A stretch of 20,120 nucleotides of DNA from F23-B02 sp963627445 (GTDB taxonomy: Bacteria; Bacillota; Clostridia; Oscillospirales; Oscillospiraceae): the NCBI GenBank assembly GCA_963627445.1, contig CAVGBM010000083.1:1-20120 (forward strand), given 5' to 3'. Each line of letters starts with the position of its first letter. The first letter of the stretch is position 1. The position numbers were made by a program, and so were the translations under genes. This document shows, in pieces, positions 14,261 through 20,120 of the stretch. Under the pieces are notes generated by a model. That model worked only from the letters and a program-made list of their open reading frames with translations. It searched no databases and was not told the origin of the DNA.

Positions 14261-14278
14261 AACAAAAAATTTTTTGTT
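14261..14278. repeat. 18-base palindrome between divergent promoters
   Basis: AACAAAAAATTTTTTGTT is a perfect palindrome. ATCGC (14251-14255) and GCGAT (14279-14283) continue the symmetry after a 5-base insertion on the left. It separates the two opposing -35 boxes and could be a rigid A-tract or a regulator site. Confidence 0.6.
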
Positions 14279-14315
14279 GCGATATTTTGACTTTCAATTT
14301 ACAATAATGTATAGA
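14277..14315 (+). promoter_or_regulatory. Promoter region of the sigma/anti-sigma operon
   Basis: Two overlapping candidates exist: TTGCGA (14277-14282) with TACAAT (14300-14305), and TTGACT (14287-14292) with TATAGA (14310-14315). Both have 17-base spacers. The first copies the hexamers of the opposing sRNA promoter. Confidence 0.5.
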
Positions 14316-14350
14316 TCGCAACTGAAAAAACACAAACTGAGGTGAGCTCT

Positions 14351-14899
14351 ATGGCGAAAACGAGCTTGCACACCTTAGTCGACGAGAGCATTATCCTGAA
14401 AATTGCCGGCGGAGATAAGACAGCTCTATCTGATCTATACCTTAAGACAAACAACGCAGTCTACTGTTTCGCGCTGTCGATATTGCGCGACTCGGAGACT
14501 GCACAGGACATTATGCAGGAGACCTACATACAGGTGTGGAGATCGGCCAAAACCTATAAACCATGCGGAAAGGATCCCGTGCCATGGGTACTGGGCATCG
14601 CAAAATATATCGCGTATGCGCATATCCGCACGCAGCAAAAGCACGCCGAGTGGTCGGACAGCATCCCCGAGCCTGCCGACCCGAAAAATTGCTTTGCCGA
14701 CAGCGAGAACAAAATTCTGGCCAACGCCCTGCTGAGTAAGCTCAGCGAGGACGAACGACAGATAGTCACGCTTTATATCACGGCAGGGCTAAAGCACCGC
14801 GAGATAGCGAAGCTTTTGGATATGCCCCTTTCTACGGTTATTAATAAGTACAACCGATCGCTCAAAAAGCTAGAAAAGCTGGCAGGTGATGTGTTATGA
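14351..14899 (+). CDS. ECF-type RNA polymerase sigma factor
   Basis: The 182-residue protein has region 2 (about 20-95, with ILRDSETAQDIMQETYIQVW at 44-63) and region 4 (about 121-175, LSEDERQIVTLYITAGLKHR, then EIAKLLDMPLSTVINKYNRS). Between them is a short linker with no region 3, as in ECF sigma factors. It should direct RNA polymerase to a small regulon, often including its own promoter. I chose ATG 14351, preceded by GAGGTGAG; an in-frame GTG at 14342 lies inside that site. Its stop overlaps the start of the next gene by 4 bases (ATGA), so the pair is translationally coupled, as sigma and anti-sigma genes usually are. The inducing signal is unknown. Confidence 0.92.
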   Translation: MAKTSLHTLVDESIILKIAGGDKTALSDLYLKTNNAVYCFALSILRDSETAQDIMQETYIQVWRSAKTYKPCGKDPVPWVLGIAKYIAYAHIRTQQKHAEWSDSIPEPADPKNCFADSENKILANALLSKLSEDERQIVTLYITAGLKHREIAKLLDMPLSTVINKYNRSLKKLEKLAGDVL

Positions 14900-16080
14900 A
14901 GAAAGAGAATATTGAACACAGGCTGTTTGTGGAGCTTTCGGATGCCGCTCCGAATAAGCTCGATGAGCTGCTTGCCGCGGTGGATGATATCCCGCAGGAC
15001 GACGGCGCGGTCATCGACTTTGCGCAGGAGGCCAAAAAGCGCCGCTCCCCGCTGAAGGTCGTTTTGTCGGCTGCGGCTGCACTTGTGCTCATCGTCGGCG
15101 CGGCAGGCGCATATGCAAGCCTCTCAGCGGACAGATACATCGTCGCTGTCGATGTTAACCCTGCAGTTGAGCTGAGAGTAAACGGCTTTGACCGCATAAG
15201 CGGCGTGACGCTCAAAAATGACGATGCCAAGGCGCTCATAGACGAAGATGACCTCAAGGGCAAGAGCGTTTCCGACGCAGTTGATGCGCTCACCGAGAAG
15301 CTGTGCGGCGACGGATACCTCACCGAAAGCTGCAACGGCGTTCTGGTCTCGGTGCACAGCACGAAGGATGTCTCCGACGACGCACTTTGCACCAAGATAG
15401 TCGGCTCTGTCGAAAAAGCGACCGAGCGTGCGGGCTTTAACTACGCCGTTTTGTATCAGACGCTCGATATCGACTCTGACGGCAAGGCAGAGCTTGTGCT
15501 GAAGCTCGACGAAAAGCTCGACAGCCTCAGTGCCAAGGAGCTTAACAAGCTCAGCGTGCAGGAGCTCATTTTCCTCGCCGAAAGCCTTGACTCCCTGCCC
15601 GACAAGACCGAGTTTTACGGTAAGCTCAACGGCTACCGCAGCGCAGACGAAGCAAAGAAGGGCGCAGGCGTGGACAGTACCTCTGTAAAGTCCAGCATCG
15701 TGCGCTACGCCGATCAGCTCGCCTACAGGATAGTTTACACCGAAAACGGAACGACGCATAAATACATCGTTTCCGCCTCGACCGGTGAAATTCTCTCCCA
15801 TGAAAAGACCGGCAAGAGCTCCGGCAGTTCCTCCGGACACAAGGATAACGAAAAAAAGAACGATAAAGACGACGACAATGACATCCACAGTGCCGATGAG
15901 ATACTGGAGATATTCAAAAGAACCTTCGGCTTTGTCGACTCCGTGATAGACAGTATTGATATAACGCGCACGACCCGTAACGGCGAGCCTGTCTACATCG
16001 TAAGCTACAAGGTGTTCGGTGTCACCCGCAGCGCAGTATTCGATGCCCGCACCGCCGAAATGCTCTCCGAGATAGGATAA
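14896..16080 (+). CDS. RsgI-like membrane anti-sigma factor with two PepSY-like domains
   Basis: The 394-residue protein has a cytosolic N-terminus (1-53) that should hold the sigma factor, one membrane helix (about 54-76) and a large outer part. Just outside the membrane is VDVNPAVELRVNGFDR (85-100). This is the hallmark of the RsgI middle domain, in which related proteins self-cleave between Asn and Pro (here Asn88-Pro89). PepSY-like units follow at about 247-303 (ending YIVSASTGEIL) and 331-394 (ending VFDARTAEML), separated by a Lys/Asp/Ser-rich linker (304-330). The N-terminus does not look like the classical RsgI_N domain, which fits an ECF rather than SigI partner. It overlaps the sigma gene by 4 bases. 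The outer domains may sense an envelope or extracellular signal; ligand unknown. Confidence 0.8.
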   Translation: MKKENIEHRLFVELSDAAPNKLDELLAAVDDIPQDDGAVIDFAQEAKKRRSPLKVVLSAAAALVLIVGAAGAYASLSADRYIVAVDVNPAVELRVNGFDRISGVTLKNDDAKALIDEDDLKGKSVSDAVDALTEKLCGDGYLTESCNGVLVSVHSTKDVSDDALCTKIVGSVEKATERAGFNYAVLYQTLDIDSDGKAELVLKLDEKLDSLSAKELNKLSVQELIFLAESLDSLPDKTEFYGKLNGYRSADEAKKGAGVDSTSVKSSIVRYADQLAYRIVYTENGTTHKYIVSASTGEILSHEKTGKSSGSSSGHKDNEKKNDKDDDNDIHSADEILEIFKRTFGFVDSVIDSIDITRTTRNGEPVYIVSYKVFGVTRSAVFDARTAEMLSEIG

Positions 16081-16087
16081 CAAAAAG

Positions 16088-16115
16088 CAGCAGATGCAAA
16101 CGCATCTGCTGTTTT
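16088..16115. terminator. Bidirectional terminator between the anti-sigma and GntR genes
   Basis: A 10-bp stem (16088-16097 with 16102-16111, loop AAAC) is followed by TTTT on the plus strand and by CTTTTTG on the minus strand. It lies between convergent stop codons. Confidence 0.8.
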
Positions 16116-16828
16116 CATAGCTTTATGCCGCATTCACGGACATACTCGTCAAATTTTTCGGTGATATATACCTGAGCGTCGAGCCCCCTGCCCTGCTTTA
16201 TGAGCTCAACTAAGTGCTCGCTCTGCTCTATAAGTCCCTCGAGCCCCCAGTGGCCGGCACAGTGCCGCCACAGATCCTGCGATATCTCGGTGAAGGAGTT
16301 CATGAGAAGCTGGAACACCTCGTTGCGGCTGAGCTTGCAGATAAGATAGTGAAAATCCTTTGTCATAACGCCAAGCTCGGCGGCGCTCAGCCCCTTGCCC
16401 CGTGCGTTTTTAAATAGCTCGATATGCTCCTCAAGCGTCTTTATATCCTCATCCGTGTGCTCCTTGGCAAGGCGGATGAGCGCCCCGCCCTCGATGGCAT
16501 TTCTCGTCTCGACAAGGGCGACGACCCGCTCGGGCGTTCTGTGCTGGCCGCCGGATTTTAATATCTCGTGCAGGGTATCGTAGTTGCCGCTTGCTATATA
16601 ATCGGCAACATACGTCCCGTGGCGGGGCACGATGGTCAGAAAGCCGGTGCGCTCAAGATCCTTTATCGCGAGGTGGATAGCCGACTGATTGATGCCCGTT
16701 TTCTCGGCAAGCTCACGCTCGGTCGGCAGCTTCTGCCCCGGAGTAAGCTCACCTGTGAGTATCTTCGATTTCATATTTTCAAAAAAACATTCCTTCGCCG
16801 AGGGGATGCTTATTCTTTCAAACGTCAT
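16115..16828 (-). CDS. GntR-family regulator, FadR/FCD subfamily
   Basis: The 237-residue protein has a winged helix-turn-helix (about 10-75: ILTGELTPGQKLPTERELAE, then SAIHLAIKDLERTGFLTIVP and HGTYV). An all-helical FCD ligand domain follows (about 98-225) with conserved DFHYLICKLSRN (158-169) and a late histidine (His204, SEHLVELI). FCD domains bind small organic acids, often with a metal. I prefer ATG 16828 over the GTG two codons earlier; the ribosome site (GGGACGG) is weak. It is divergent from the dehydratase operon, and inverted repeats lie at the start sites of both promoters. It probably represses both until its ligand, perhaps a hydroxy acid or amino-acid breakdown product, appears. 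Confidence 0.92.
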   Translation of the reverse strand: MTFERISIPSAKECFFENMKSKILTGELTPGQKLPTERELAEKTGINQSAIHLAIKDLERTGFLTIVPRHGTYVADYIASGNYDTLHEILKSGGQHRTPERVVALVETRNAIEGGALIRLAKEHTDEDIKTLEEHIELFKNARGKGLSAAELGVMTKDFHYLICKLSRNEVFQLLMNSFTEISQDLWRHCAGHWGLEGLIEQSEHLVELIKQGRGLDAQVYITEKFDEYVRECGIKL

Positions 16829-16849
16829 AGGCACACCGTCCCAAAATTT

Positions 16850-16871
16850 CTTGTGATTGATTAATCACAAG
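16850..16871. promoter_or_regulatory. Operator-like inverted repeat in front of the GntR gene
   Basis: CTTGTGATT (16850-16858) and AATCACAAG (16863-16871) are perfect 9-bp arms around GATT. It lies just downstream of the expected GntR start site (about 16874), a position where bound protein would block transcription. The half-site TTGTGATT recurs at 16953-16960. Confidence 0.65.
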
Positions 16872-16880
16872 CACAATAAT

Positions 16881-16909
16881 ATTATGAAGCATAAATTTTC
16901 GCTTGTCAA
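16881..16909 (-). promoter_or_regulatory. Promoter of the GntR gene
   Basis: On the minus strand, TTGACA (16909-16904) and CATAAT (16886-16881) are 17 bases apart. Its -35 is only 10 bases from the opposing TTGACA at 16920. Confidence 0.65.
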
Positions 16910-16919
16910 GATATTTTTA

Positions 16920-16948
16920 TTGACACAAAATTGTCTATGTGCTAATAT
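16920..16948 (+). promoter_or_regulatory. Promoter of the dehydratase operon
   Basis: TTGACA (16920-16925) and TAATAT (16943-16948) are 17 bases apart. The start site should be near 16955, inside the second operator. The leader (to 17023) also contains a 6-bp hairpin, GAAGTC/GACTTC (16984-17000), followed by T-rich sequence. Confidence 0.75.
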
Positions 16949-16952
16949 TCAA

Positions 16953-16967
16953 TTGTGATTATTCACA
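16953..16967. promoter_or_regulatory. Operator-like inverted repeat at the dehydratase start site
   Basis: TTGTGATTATTCACA contains TGTGA and TCACA around TTAT. Its left half TTGTGATT is identical to both arms of the operator at 16850-16871, but the spacing between half-sites is 4 bases shorter. It overlaps the expected transcription start. Confidence 0.55.
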
Positions 16968-17023
16968 TTGTTAAGTGCTAACGGAAGTCCTGCAGACTTC
17001 TTTATTTGTGTGAGGAGGATCAT

Positions 17024-18220
17024 ATGAAAGACCTAAAGCATCTGATTTATTTTGAAAGCTTGCTTCAGGACGCGAACAACGAGCTTGTCAAGCAGGCTTC
17101 CGCCGAGGGCAAGAAGGCGTTGGGCTACACCTGCTACTTCGTCCCCGAGGTGCTGCTCAATCTCGGTGGCTGCTTCTCGGTGCGCCTGCGCGCCCCCGGC
17201 ACGACCAACACCGATATCGGCACCTACTACATGACCAACAAGACCTGCCCGTTCACCCGCAGCATCCTTGAGCGCAGCATGGAGGGTGGCTACAACTTCC
17301 TGTCCGCCATGTTCTCGTCCGAGACCTGCCAGATGATGCACAGGGCGCACGAGTACTTCGATATCATGGGTCTTGTCAAGGAGCAGAATCCCGACTTTTT
17401 CATGAGCATGATGGATGTCCCCTTCGTGACCACGAAAGCGGCCTATGAGCATTACGAGGCGCAGCTTCGCAAGTACATACTCGAACCGCTGGAGCGTGTT
17501 TATGGTGTTGACATTTCCGACGAGGCCATCCGCAAGGCTATCGAGGAGCACAACGAGGTCTGCCGCATCATCACCGAGATAGGCGACCTGCGCAAGCTCG
17601 ACAATCCCCCCGTAACGGGCTACGAGTTCCATGTGATACAGCTCGTTTCCGAGGTCTGCCCGCAGTATCTTATAATAGATAAGCTCAAGGAGACCCTGGC
17701 CGAGATCAAAAAGCGCAGAAAGGACGCAAAGCCCAAGTATCGTGCCCGCCTGGTCGTGACAGGCTCGGAGGTCGACGACCCCGAGTTTACGAAGCTACTC
17801 GAGGACTGCGGCGCTTATGTTGCCGCCGACCGCTACTGCTACGGCTCGCTGCCCGGCAGAGAGCAGATCGAGATAAAAGACGGCGAGAGCGCACTTACCG
17901 CCGTTGCGCGTCATTATCTTGCTACCAGCGAATGCCCCCGCTTCATGAACAAGGAAAAGCAGCTCCAGCGCAGAGGCTACCTCAAGCAGCTTGTTAACGA
18001 CTACAAGGCCGACGGCGTTTTGTACCTGCAGATGAAGTTCTGCGAGTTTTGGAGCTATGAGCGTGTCATGGGAGTACACGACATGAACGAGGTCGAGGGC
18101 ATCCCCTGCATCGGTGTCGAAAAGGAATACACCATGGCCTCGGCAGGTCAGCTCCGCACGAGGTTCCAAGCCTTTGTCGAGAGCATCGAGATAAAGAAAA
18201 TTCAGGGAGGTAATGAGTAA
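17024..18220 (+). CDS. 2-hydroxyacyl-CoA dehydratase family subunit (HgdB/BcrC-like)
   Basis: The 398-residue protein belongs to the HgdAB/BcrBC group: iron-sulfur subunits that use a high-energy electron from an ATP-driven activator to dehydrate 2-hydroxyacyl-CoA or reduce an aromatic acyl-CoA. Features seen are YTCYFVPEVLLNLGG (35-49), the cysteine sites NKTCP (Cys75), SETC (Cys102) and ADRYC (Cys272), KFCEFWSYE (338-346) and the conserved end GQLRTRFQAFVE (375-386). Cys75, Cys102 and Cys272 match the positions expected for the 4Fe-4S ligands. The ATG at 17024 has GAGGAGG ahead; the longer frame starts at a GTG within the leader. Its stop overlaps the next ATG by one base. Substrate is unknown. 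No activator gene lies in the window. Confidence 0.88.
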   Translation: MKDLKHLIYFESLLQDANNELVKQASAEGKKALGYTCYFVPEVLLNLGGCFSVRLRAPGTTNTDIGTYYMTNKTCPFTRSILERSMEGGYNFLSAMFSSETCQMMHRAHEYFDIMGLVKEQNPDFFMSMMDVPFVTTKAAYEHYEAQLRKYILEPLERVYGVDISDEAIRKAIEEHNEVCRIITEIGDLRKLDNPPVTGYEFHVIQLVSEVCPQYLIIDKLKETLAEIKKRRKDAKPKYRARLVVTGSEVDDPEFTKLLEDCGAYVAADRYCYGSLPGREQIEIKDGESALTAVARHYLATSECPRFMNKEKQLQRRGYLKQLVNDYKADGVLYLQMKFCEFWSYERVMGVHDMNEVEGIPCIGVEKEYTMASAGQLRTRFQAFVESIEIKKIQGGNE

Positions 18221-19743
18221 TGGCAAACGAAGCAAAACGCTTTTACAAGGGCAGCGGCATCGCAAAGCACCGTGAGTGGCGCGGCCTGAAGGACACCTTC
18301 TATGATTACACCCAGTGGGTCATAAACCTCGGCATTATGGCGAAGTTCATCGCCAAGTCCCCCGTCCGCATCGTCAAGGGGCTGTTCGAGTACCGCTGGT
18401 TCGGCGCATACATGGGCACGCTGCACATGATAGACCGCTCCATGGCCGGTATGCGCGGCCCTGCACTTCGCGTTTCGCACACGCAGATGCACGCCATCAT
18501 GAAGGGTGCGACCGGCCTTATCGCCGACAGCATGATAGGCGACCGCCGCTTCGGCGACACGAAAAATGCCGAGAAATATGTCATGCTCGAGCAGACCATG
18601 TGCCCCGAGATAGTCGCAGGCTTCCCCAACCTCAAGGCGCTGCCGCTCGAGGTTTTGCAGGGACTTTTGGGCACCTACATGGATCAGAACCTCGCACCGT
18701 ATTATATGGATATCATGGAGAGCGTCGGCCTGCCGGCTGACTCCTGCCGCTTGAGCGCAAATGCCGCCGGTGTCGCCATCAACGACGACTACCCCGAGGT
18801 CGGCGCATGCCTTATCACCAACAACATGCCCTGCGACTCGTCGACCATGAACAGTCAGCTTATTGAGCGCCGCATCAAGATACCCACCACCGTTGCAGGC
18901 ATCCCCATGCGCTGGGAGGACGAGGCCACCGACAAATACGCTCTTGCGCAGATGAAGGAGGTCATAAAGTTCATCGAGGACACGACCGGCGAAAAGTTCG
19001 ACGAAAAGGCGTTTTTCGAGATAATGAAGCAGCACAACAAAGAGGTGCGCAACGAGTTTGAGGTCTGGGAGTACGCCAAAACGCCGTACACCGCCTTCGG
19101 CCATGTCATCTCCCCGCTGTTCCACGCATTCTACTTCACCTTCTCCGGCGGCAGCATGCCGTATATCGACAAGGCCGCCAAAAAGGCGCTTAAAATTGCC
19201 GAAAAGGCGTACAGGAACAAGGTTGTCAGCTTCGACAAGGCGCGCCACCGCATGATAACCTGGGGCGGCCCGGGCTGCTACTATGTCGACTTCAACACCT
19301 GGGCATACAACTGCTGGGGCGTTCTGGTCGCAGCGCAGATGGACATGTTCTCCGGCAACGTCATCATGAGCGAGGATAATGTCGACCAGGCGCTCATCGA
19401 TATTGCTCACAACTACGAGCGCGGCGTTATGCGCCGCCACCTCACCGGCGGATATAAGCACCTGCTCGAGGTGTGGGACGAGGCAGAGCGGTTTAACTGC
19501 GATATCGTCCTTGTCTACGACGATATCACCTGCAAGGGCGCAATGGGTCTTGCCGGTGTCGTGAACGACCAGGCCAAGGACAAGGGCAAGCACCTTGTTT
19601 GGGTGCAGAACGACATGTTCGACCACCGCACTATAAGCCGCAACGAGATGCGCCGTCAGTTCTCCGACTACATGACCGCAGTTTTGCAGGAGGAGCCCCT
19701 CGACGCAAGCCTTGTTGATTTTGACGATTACGAAGGATGGTAA
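18220..19743 (+). CDS. 2-hydroxyacyl-CoA dehydratase family subunit (HgdA/BcrB-like), long form
   Basis: The 507-residue protein is the second subunit of the same complex. It is longer than the usual subunits (about 380-480). The N-terminal 125 residues read as an unfamiliar extension rich in aromatic residues. Then comes the family core with LKALPLEVLQG (138-148), EVGACLITNNMPCDSSTMNS (193-212, Cys205 a candidate cluster ligand), FSGGSMPYID (308-317) and the late NDMFDHRTISRNEMR (464-478). Other candidate cysteines are 128, 176, 427 and 438. It starts at ATG 18220, overlapping the previous stop (TAATG), with GGAGG 9 bases ahead. The two subunits are probably made in equal amounts. It is followed after 5 bases by a membrane mini-protein. 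Substrate is unknown. Confidence 0.85.
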   Translation: MANEAKRFYKGSGIAKHREWRGLKDTFYDYTQWVINLGIMAKFIAKSPVRIVKGLFEYRWFGAYMGTLHMIDRSMAGMRGPALRVSHTQMHAIMKGATGLIADSMIGDRRFGDTKNAEKYVMLEQTMCPEIVAGFPNLKALPLEVLQGLLGTYMDQNLAPYYMDIMESVGLPADSCRLSANAAGVAINDDYPEVGACLITNNMPCDSSTMNSQLIERRIKIPTTVAGIPMRWEDEATDKYALAQMKEVIKFIEDTTGEKFDEKAFFEIMKQHNKEVRNEFEVWEYAKTPYTAFGHVISPLFHAFYFTFSGGSMPYIDKAAKKALKIAEKAYRNKVVSFDKARHRMITWGGPGCYYVDFNTWAYNCWGVLVAAQMDMFSGNVIMSEDNVDQALIDIAHNYERGVMRRHLTGGYKHLLEVWDEAERFNCDIVLVYDDITCKGAMGLAGVVNDQAKDKGKHLVWVQNDMFDHRTISRNEMRRQFSDYMTAVLQEEPLDASLVDFDDYEGW

Positions 19744-19748
19744 GCACG

Positions 19749-19901
19749 ATGAAAAAGAAGCTTTTAATTGGCGTTTTAAGCATCATTCCCGCCTCGATGC
19801 TCATATACTGGTTCAACCTTGACAACAAGCTGCTGTATTACGGCGTAAGACCGATTTTGAATAAGGTCTACAACTCCCAGCACCGTGATATAAAGCTGTA
19901 A
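19749..19901 (+). CDS. 50-residue single-helix membrane mini-protein in the dehydratase operon
   Basis: A short frame starts ATG-AAA-AAG-AAG 5 bases after the dehydratase stop. It encodes MKKKLLIGVLSIIPASMLIY (1-20), then WFNLDNKLLYYGVRP and NKVYNSQHRDIKL. The basic start and one hydrophobic helix (about 5-22) predict a single-pass membrane peptide with a polar tail; no signal-peptidase or lipobox site is evident. AAGGA (19733-19737) lies 11 bases ahead, inside the upstream gene. The operon terminator begins 2 bases after its stop codon, which strongly suggests it is the last real gene of the transcript. I do not recognise the family. It might anchor the soluble dehydratase or assist a transporter, but nothing in the sequence shows this. 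Confidence 0.65.
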   Translation: MKKKLLIGVLSIIPASMLIYWFNLDNKLLYYGVRPILNKVYNSQHRDIKL

Positions 19902-19903
19902 CG

Positions 19904-19939
19904 AAACACCTCCCCGGGTGATATCTCGGGGAGGTGTTT
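19904..19939 (+). terminator. Terminator of the dehydratase operon
   Basis: A perfect 13-bp stem (19904-19916 with 19927-19939) with a 10-base loop ends in TTTG. It starts right after the mini-protein stop codon. The A run on the left foot would also let it act on the minus strand. Confidence 0.8.
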
Positions 19940-19995
19940 GCGCTTGGTGGTTATTACTTTGCAGATGTCCTATGTAGTACCGAAGTATTTTTCGG

Positions 19996-20120
19996 CTATT
20001 TGATAATCTGTGTGGTTTCCATGTCGCCGCTTTCTACGGCAGCCATGTATTTTGCATCTGTCTCGCGGGAGGTCTTGACTTTTCCGCTGTTATCGGTTAC
20101 ACTGTCATCAGAAACACTGC
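19996..20120 (-). pseudogene. C-terminal fragment of a gene with a DxxYMxAVxxGDMET motif, apparently truncated
   Basis: An open frame enters from the right edge and ends at TAG (19998-19996). Its last residues read SRETDAKYMAAVESGDMETT and then QIIK. From memory, the motif DAxYMxAVxxGDMETAQxMVDEAA is common in large phage- or element-associated proteins of gut Clostridia, where it usually leads into a nuclease or ADP-ribosyltransferase-like domain starting YHGT. Here the frame stops right after the motif. Beyond the stop the same frame reads PKNTSVLHRTSAK before a TAA (19956-19954), with HRTSA recalling YHGTSA. This looks like a decayed remnant, but it may be just the true end of a protein outside the window. 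Confidence 0.4.

Noticed and set aside
18202..19626. 474-codon minus-strand frame opposite the second dehydratase subunit
   Set aside because: It is a mirror frame of a GC-rich gene with no promoter or ribosome site; the forward protein carries recognisable family motifs.

Overview
The window looks like a chromosomal segment from an anaerobic, fairly GC-rich gut-type member of the Bacillota (class Clostridia, probably Oscillospirales/Ruminococcaceae-like). This placement is inferred from protein style, strong AGGAGG-type ribosome sites, TTGACA/TATAAT-type promoters with 17-bp spacers, many compact hairpin terminators, a Pta of clostridial length and oxygen-sensitive 2-hydroxyacyl-CoA dehydratase subunits. 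No rRNA, tRNA, CRISPR array, insertion sequence or intact phage gene was seen.

Layout. Bases 1-241 hold only hairpin terminators. At 242-1675 (-) is an 11-helix sodium:neurotransmitter-symporter-type amino-acid transporter. After a 490-base AT-rich gap comes an adenine-phosphoribosyltransferase-like gene (+), converging on tadA and pta (-). Divergent from pta is a two-gene unit: an XRE-type regulator whose stop codon overlaps the GTG start of lepA. Next are a tandem-domain tautomerase (+), set off by two identical 31-base hairpins, and the tsaE-tsaB-upp operon (-). A SEDS cell-wall polymerase (RodA/FtsW/SpoVE) is divergent from tsaE. An operon on the minus strand holds an AMP-forming acyl-CoA ligase followed by a secreted SGNH hydrolase with three fibronectin-III-like repeats. 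A 432-base gap then carries a probable structured small RNA (-) and back-to-back promoters with identical hexamers. An ECF sigma factor and an RsgI-like membrane anti-sigma factor with two PepSY-like domains follow (+). The last part is a FadR-type GntR regulator (-) divergent from a two-subunit 2-hydroxyacyl-CoA dehydratase operon (+) that ends with an overlooked 50-codon membrane mini-protein. The right edge carries the degenerate tail of another gene (-).

How the genes relate. Housekeeping functions dominate (tRNA editing and t6A modification, pyrimidine and purine salvage, translation, acetyl-phosphate metabolism, cell wall). Three parts look accessory and deserve attention. (1) The pta/XRE-lepA divergent region has the same 9-mer inside the spacer of each promoter. 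(2) The sigma/anti-sigma locus has a divergent putative C-rich sRNA. (3) The GntR-controlled dehydratase operon has operator-like repeats at both start sites, plus the mini-protein. All assignments rest on motif reading and remembered family knowledge; no database search was run.
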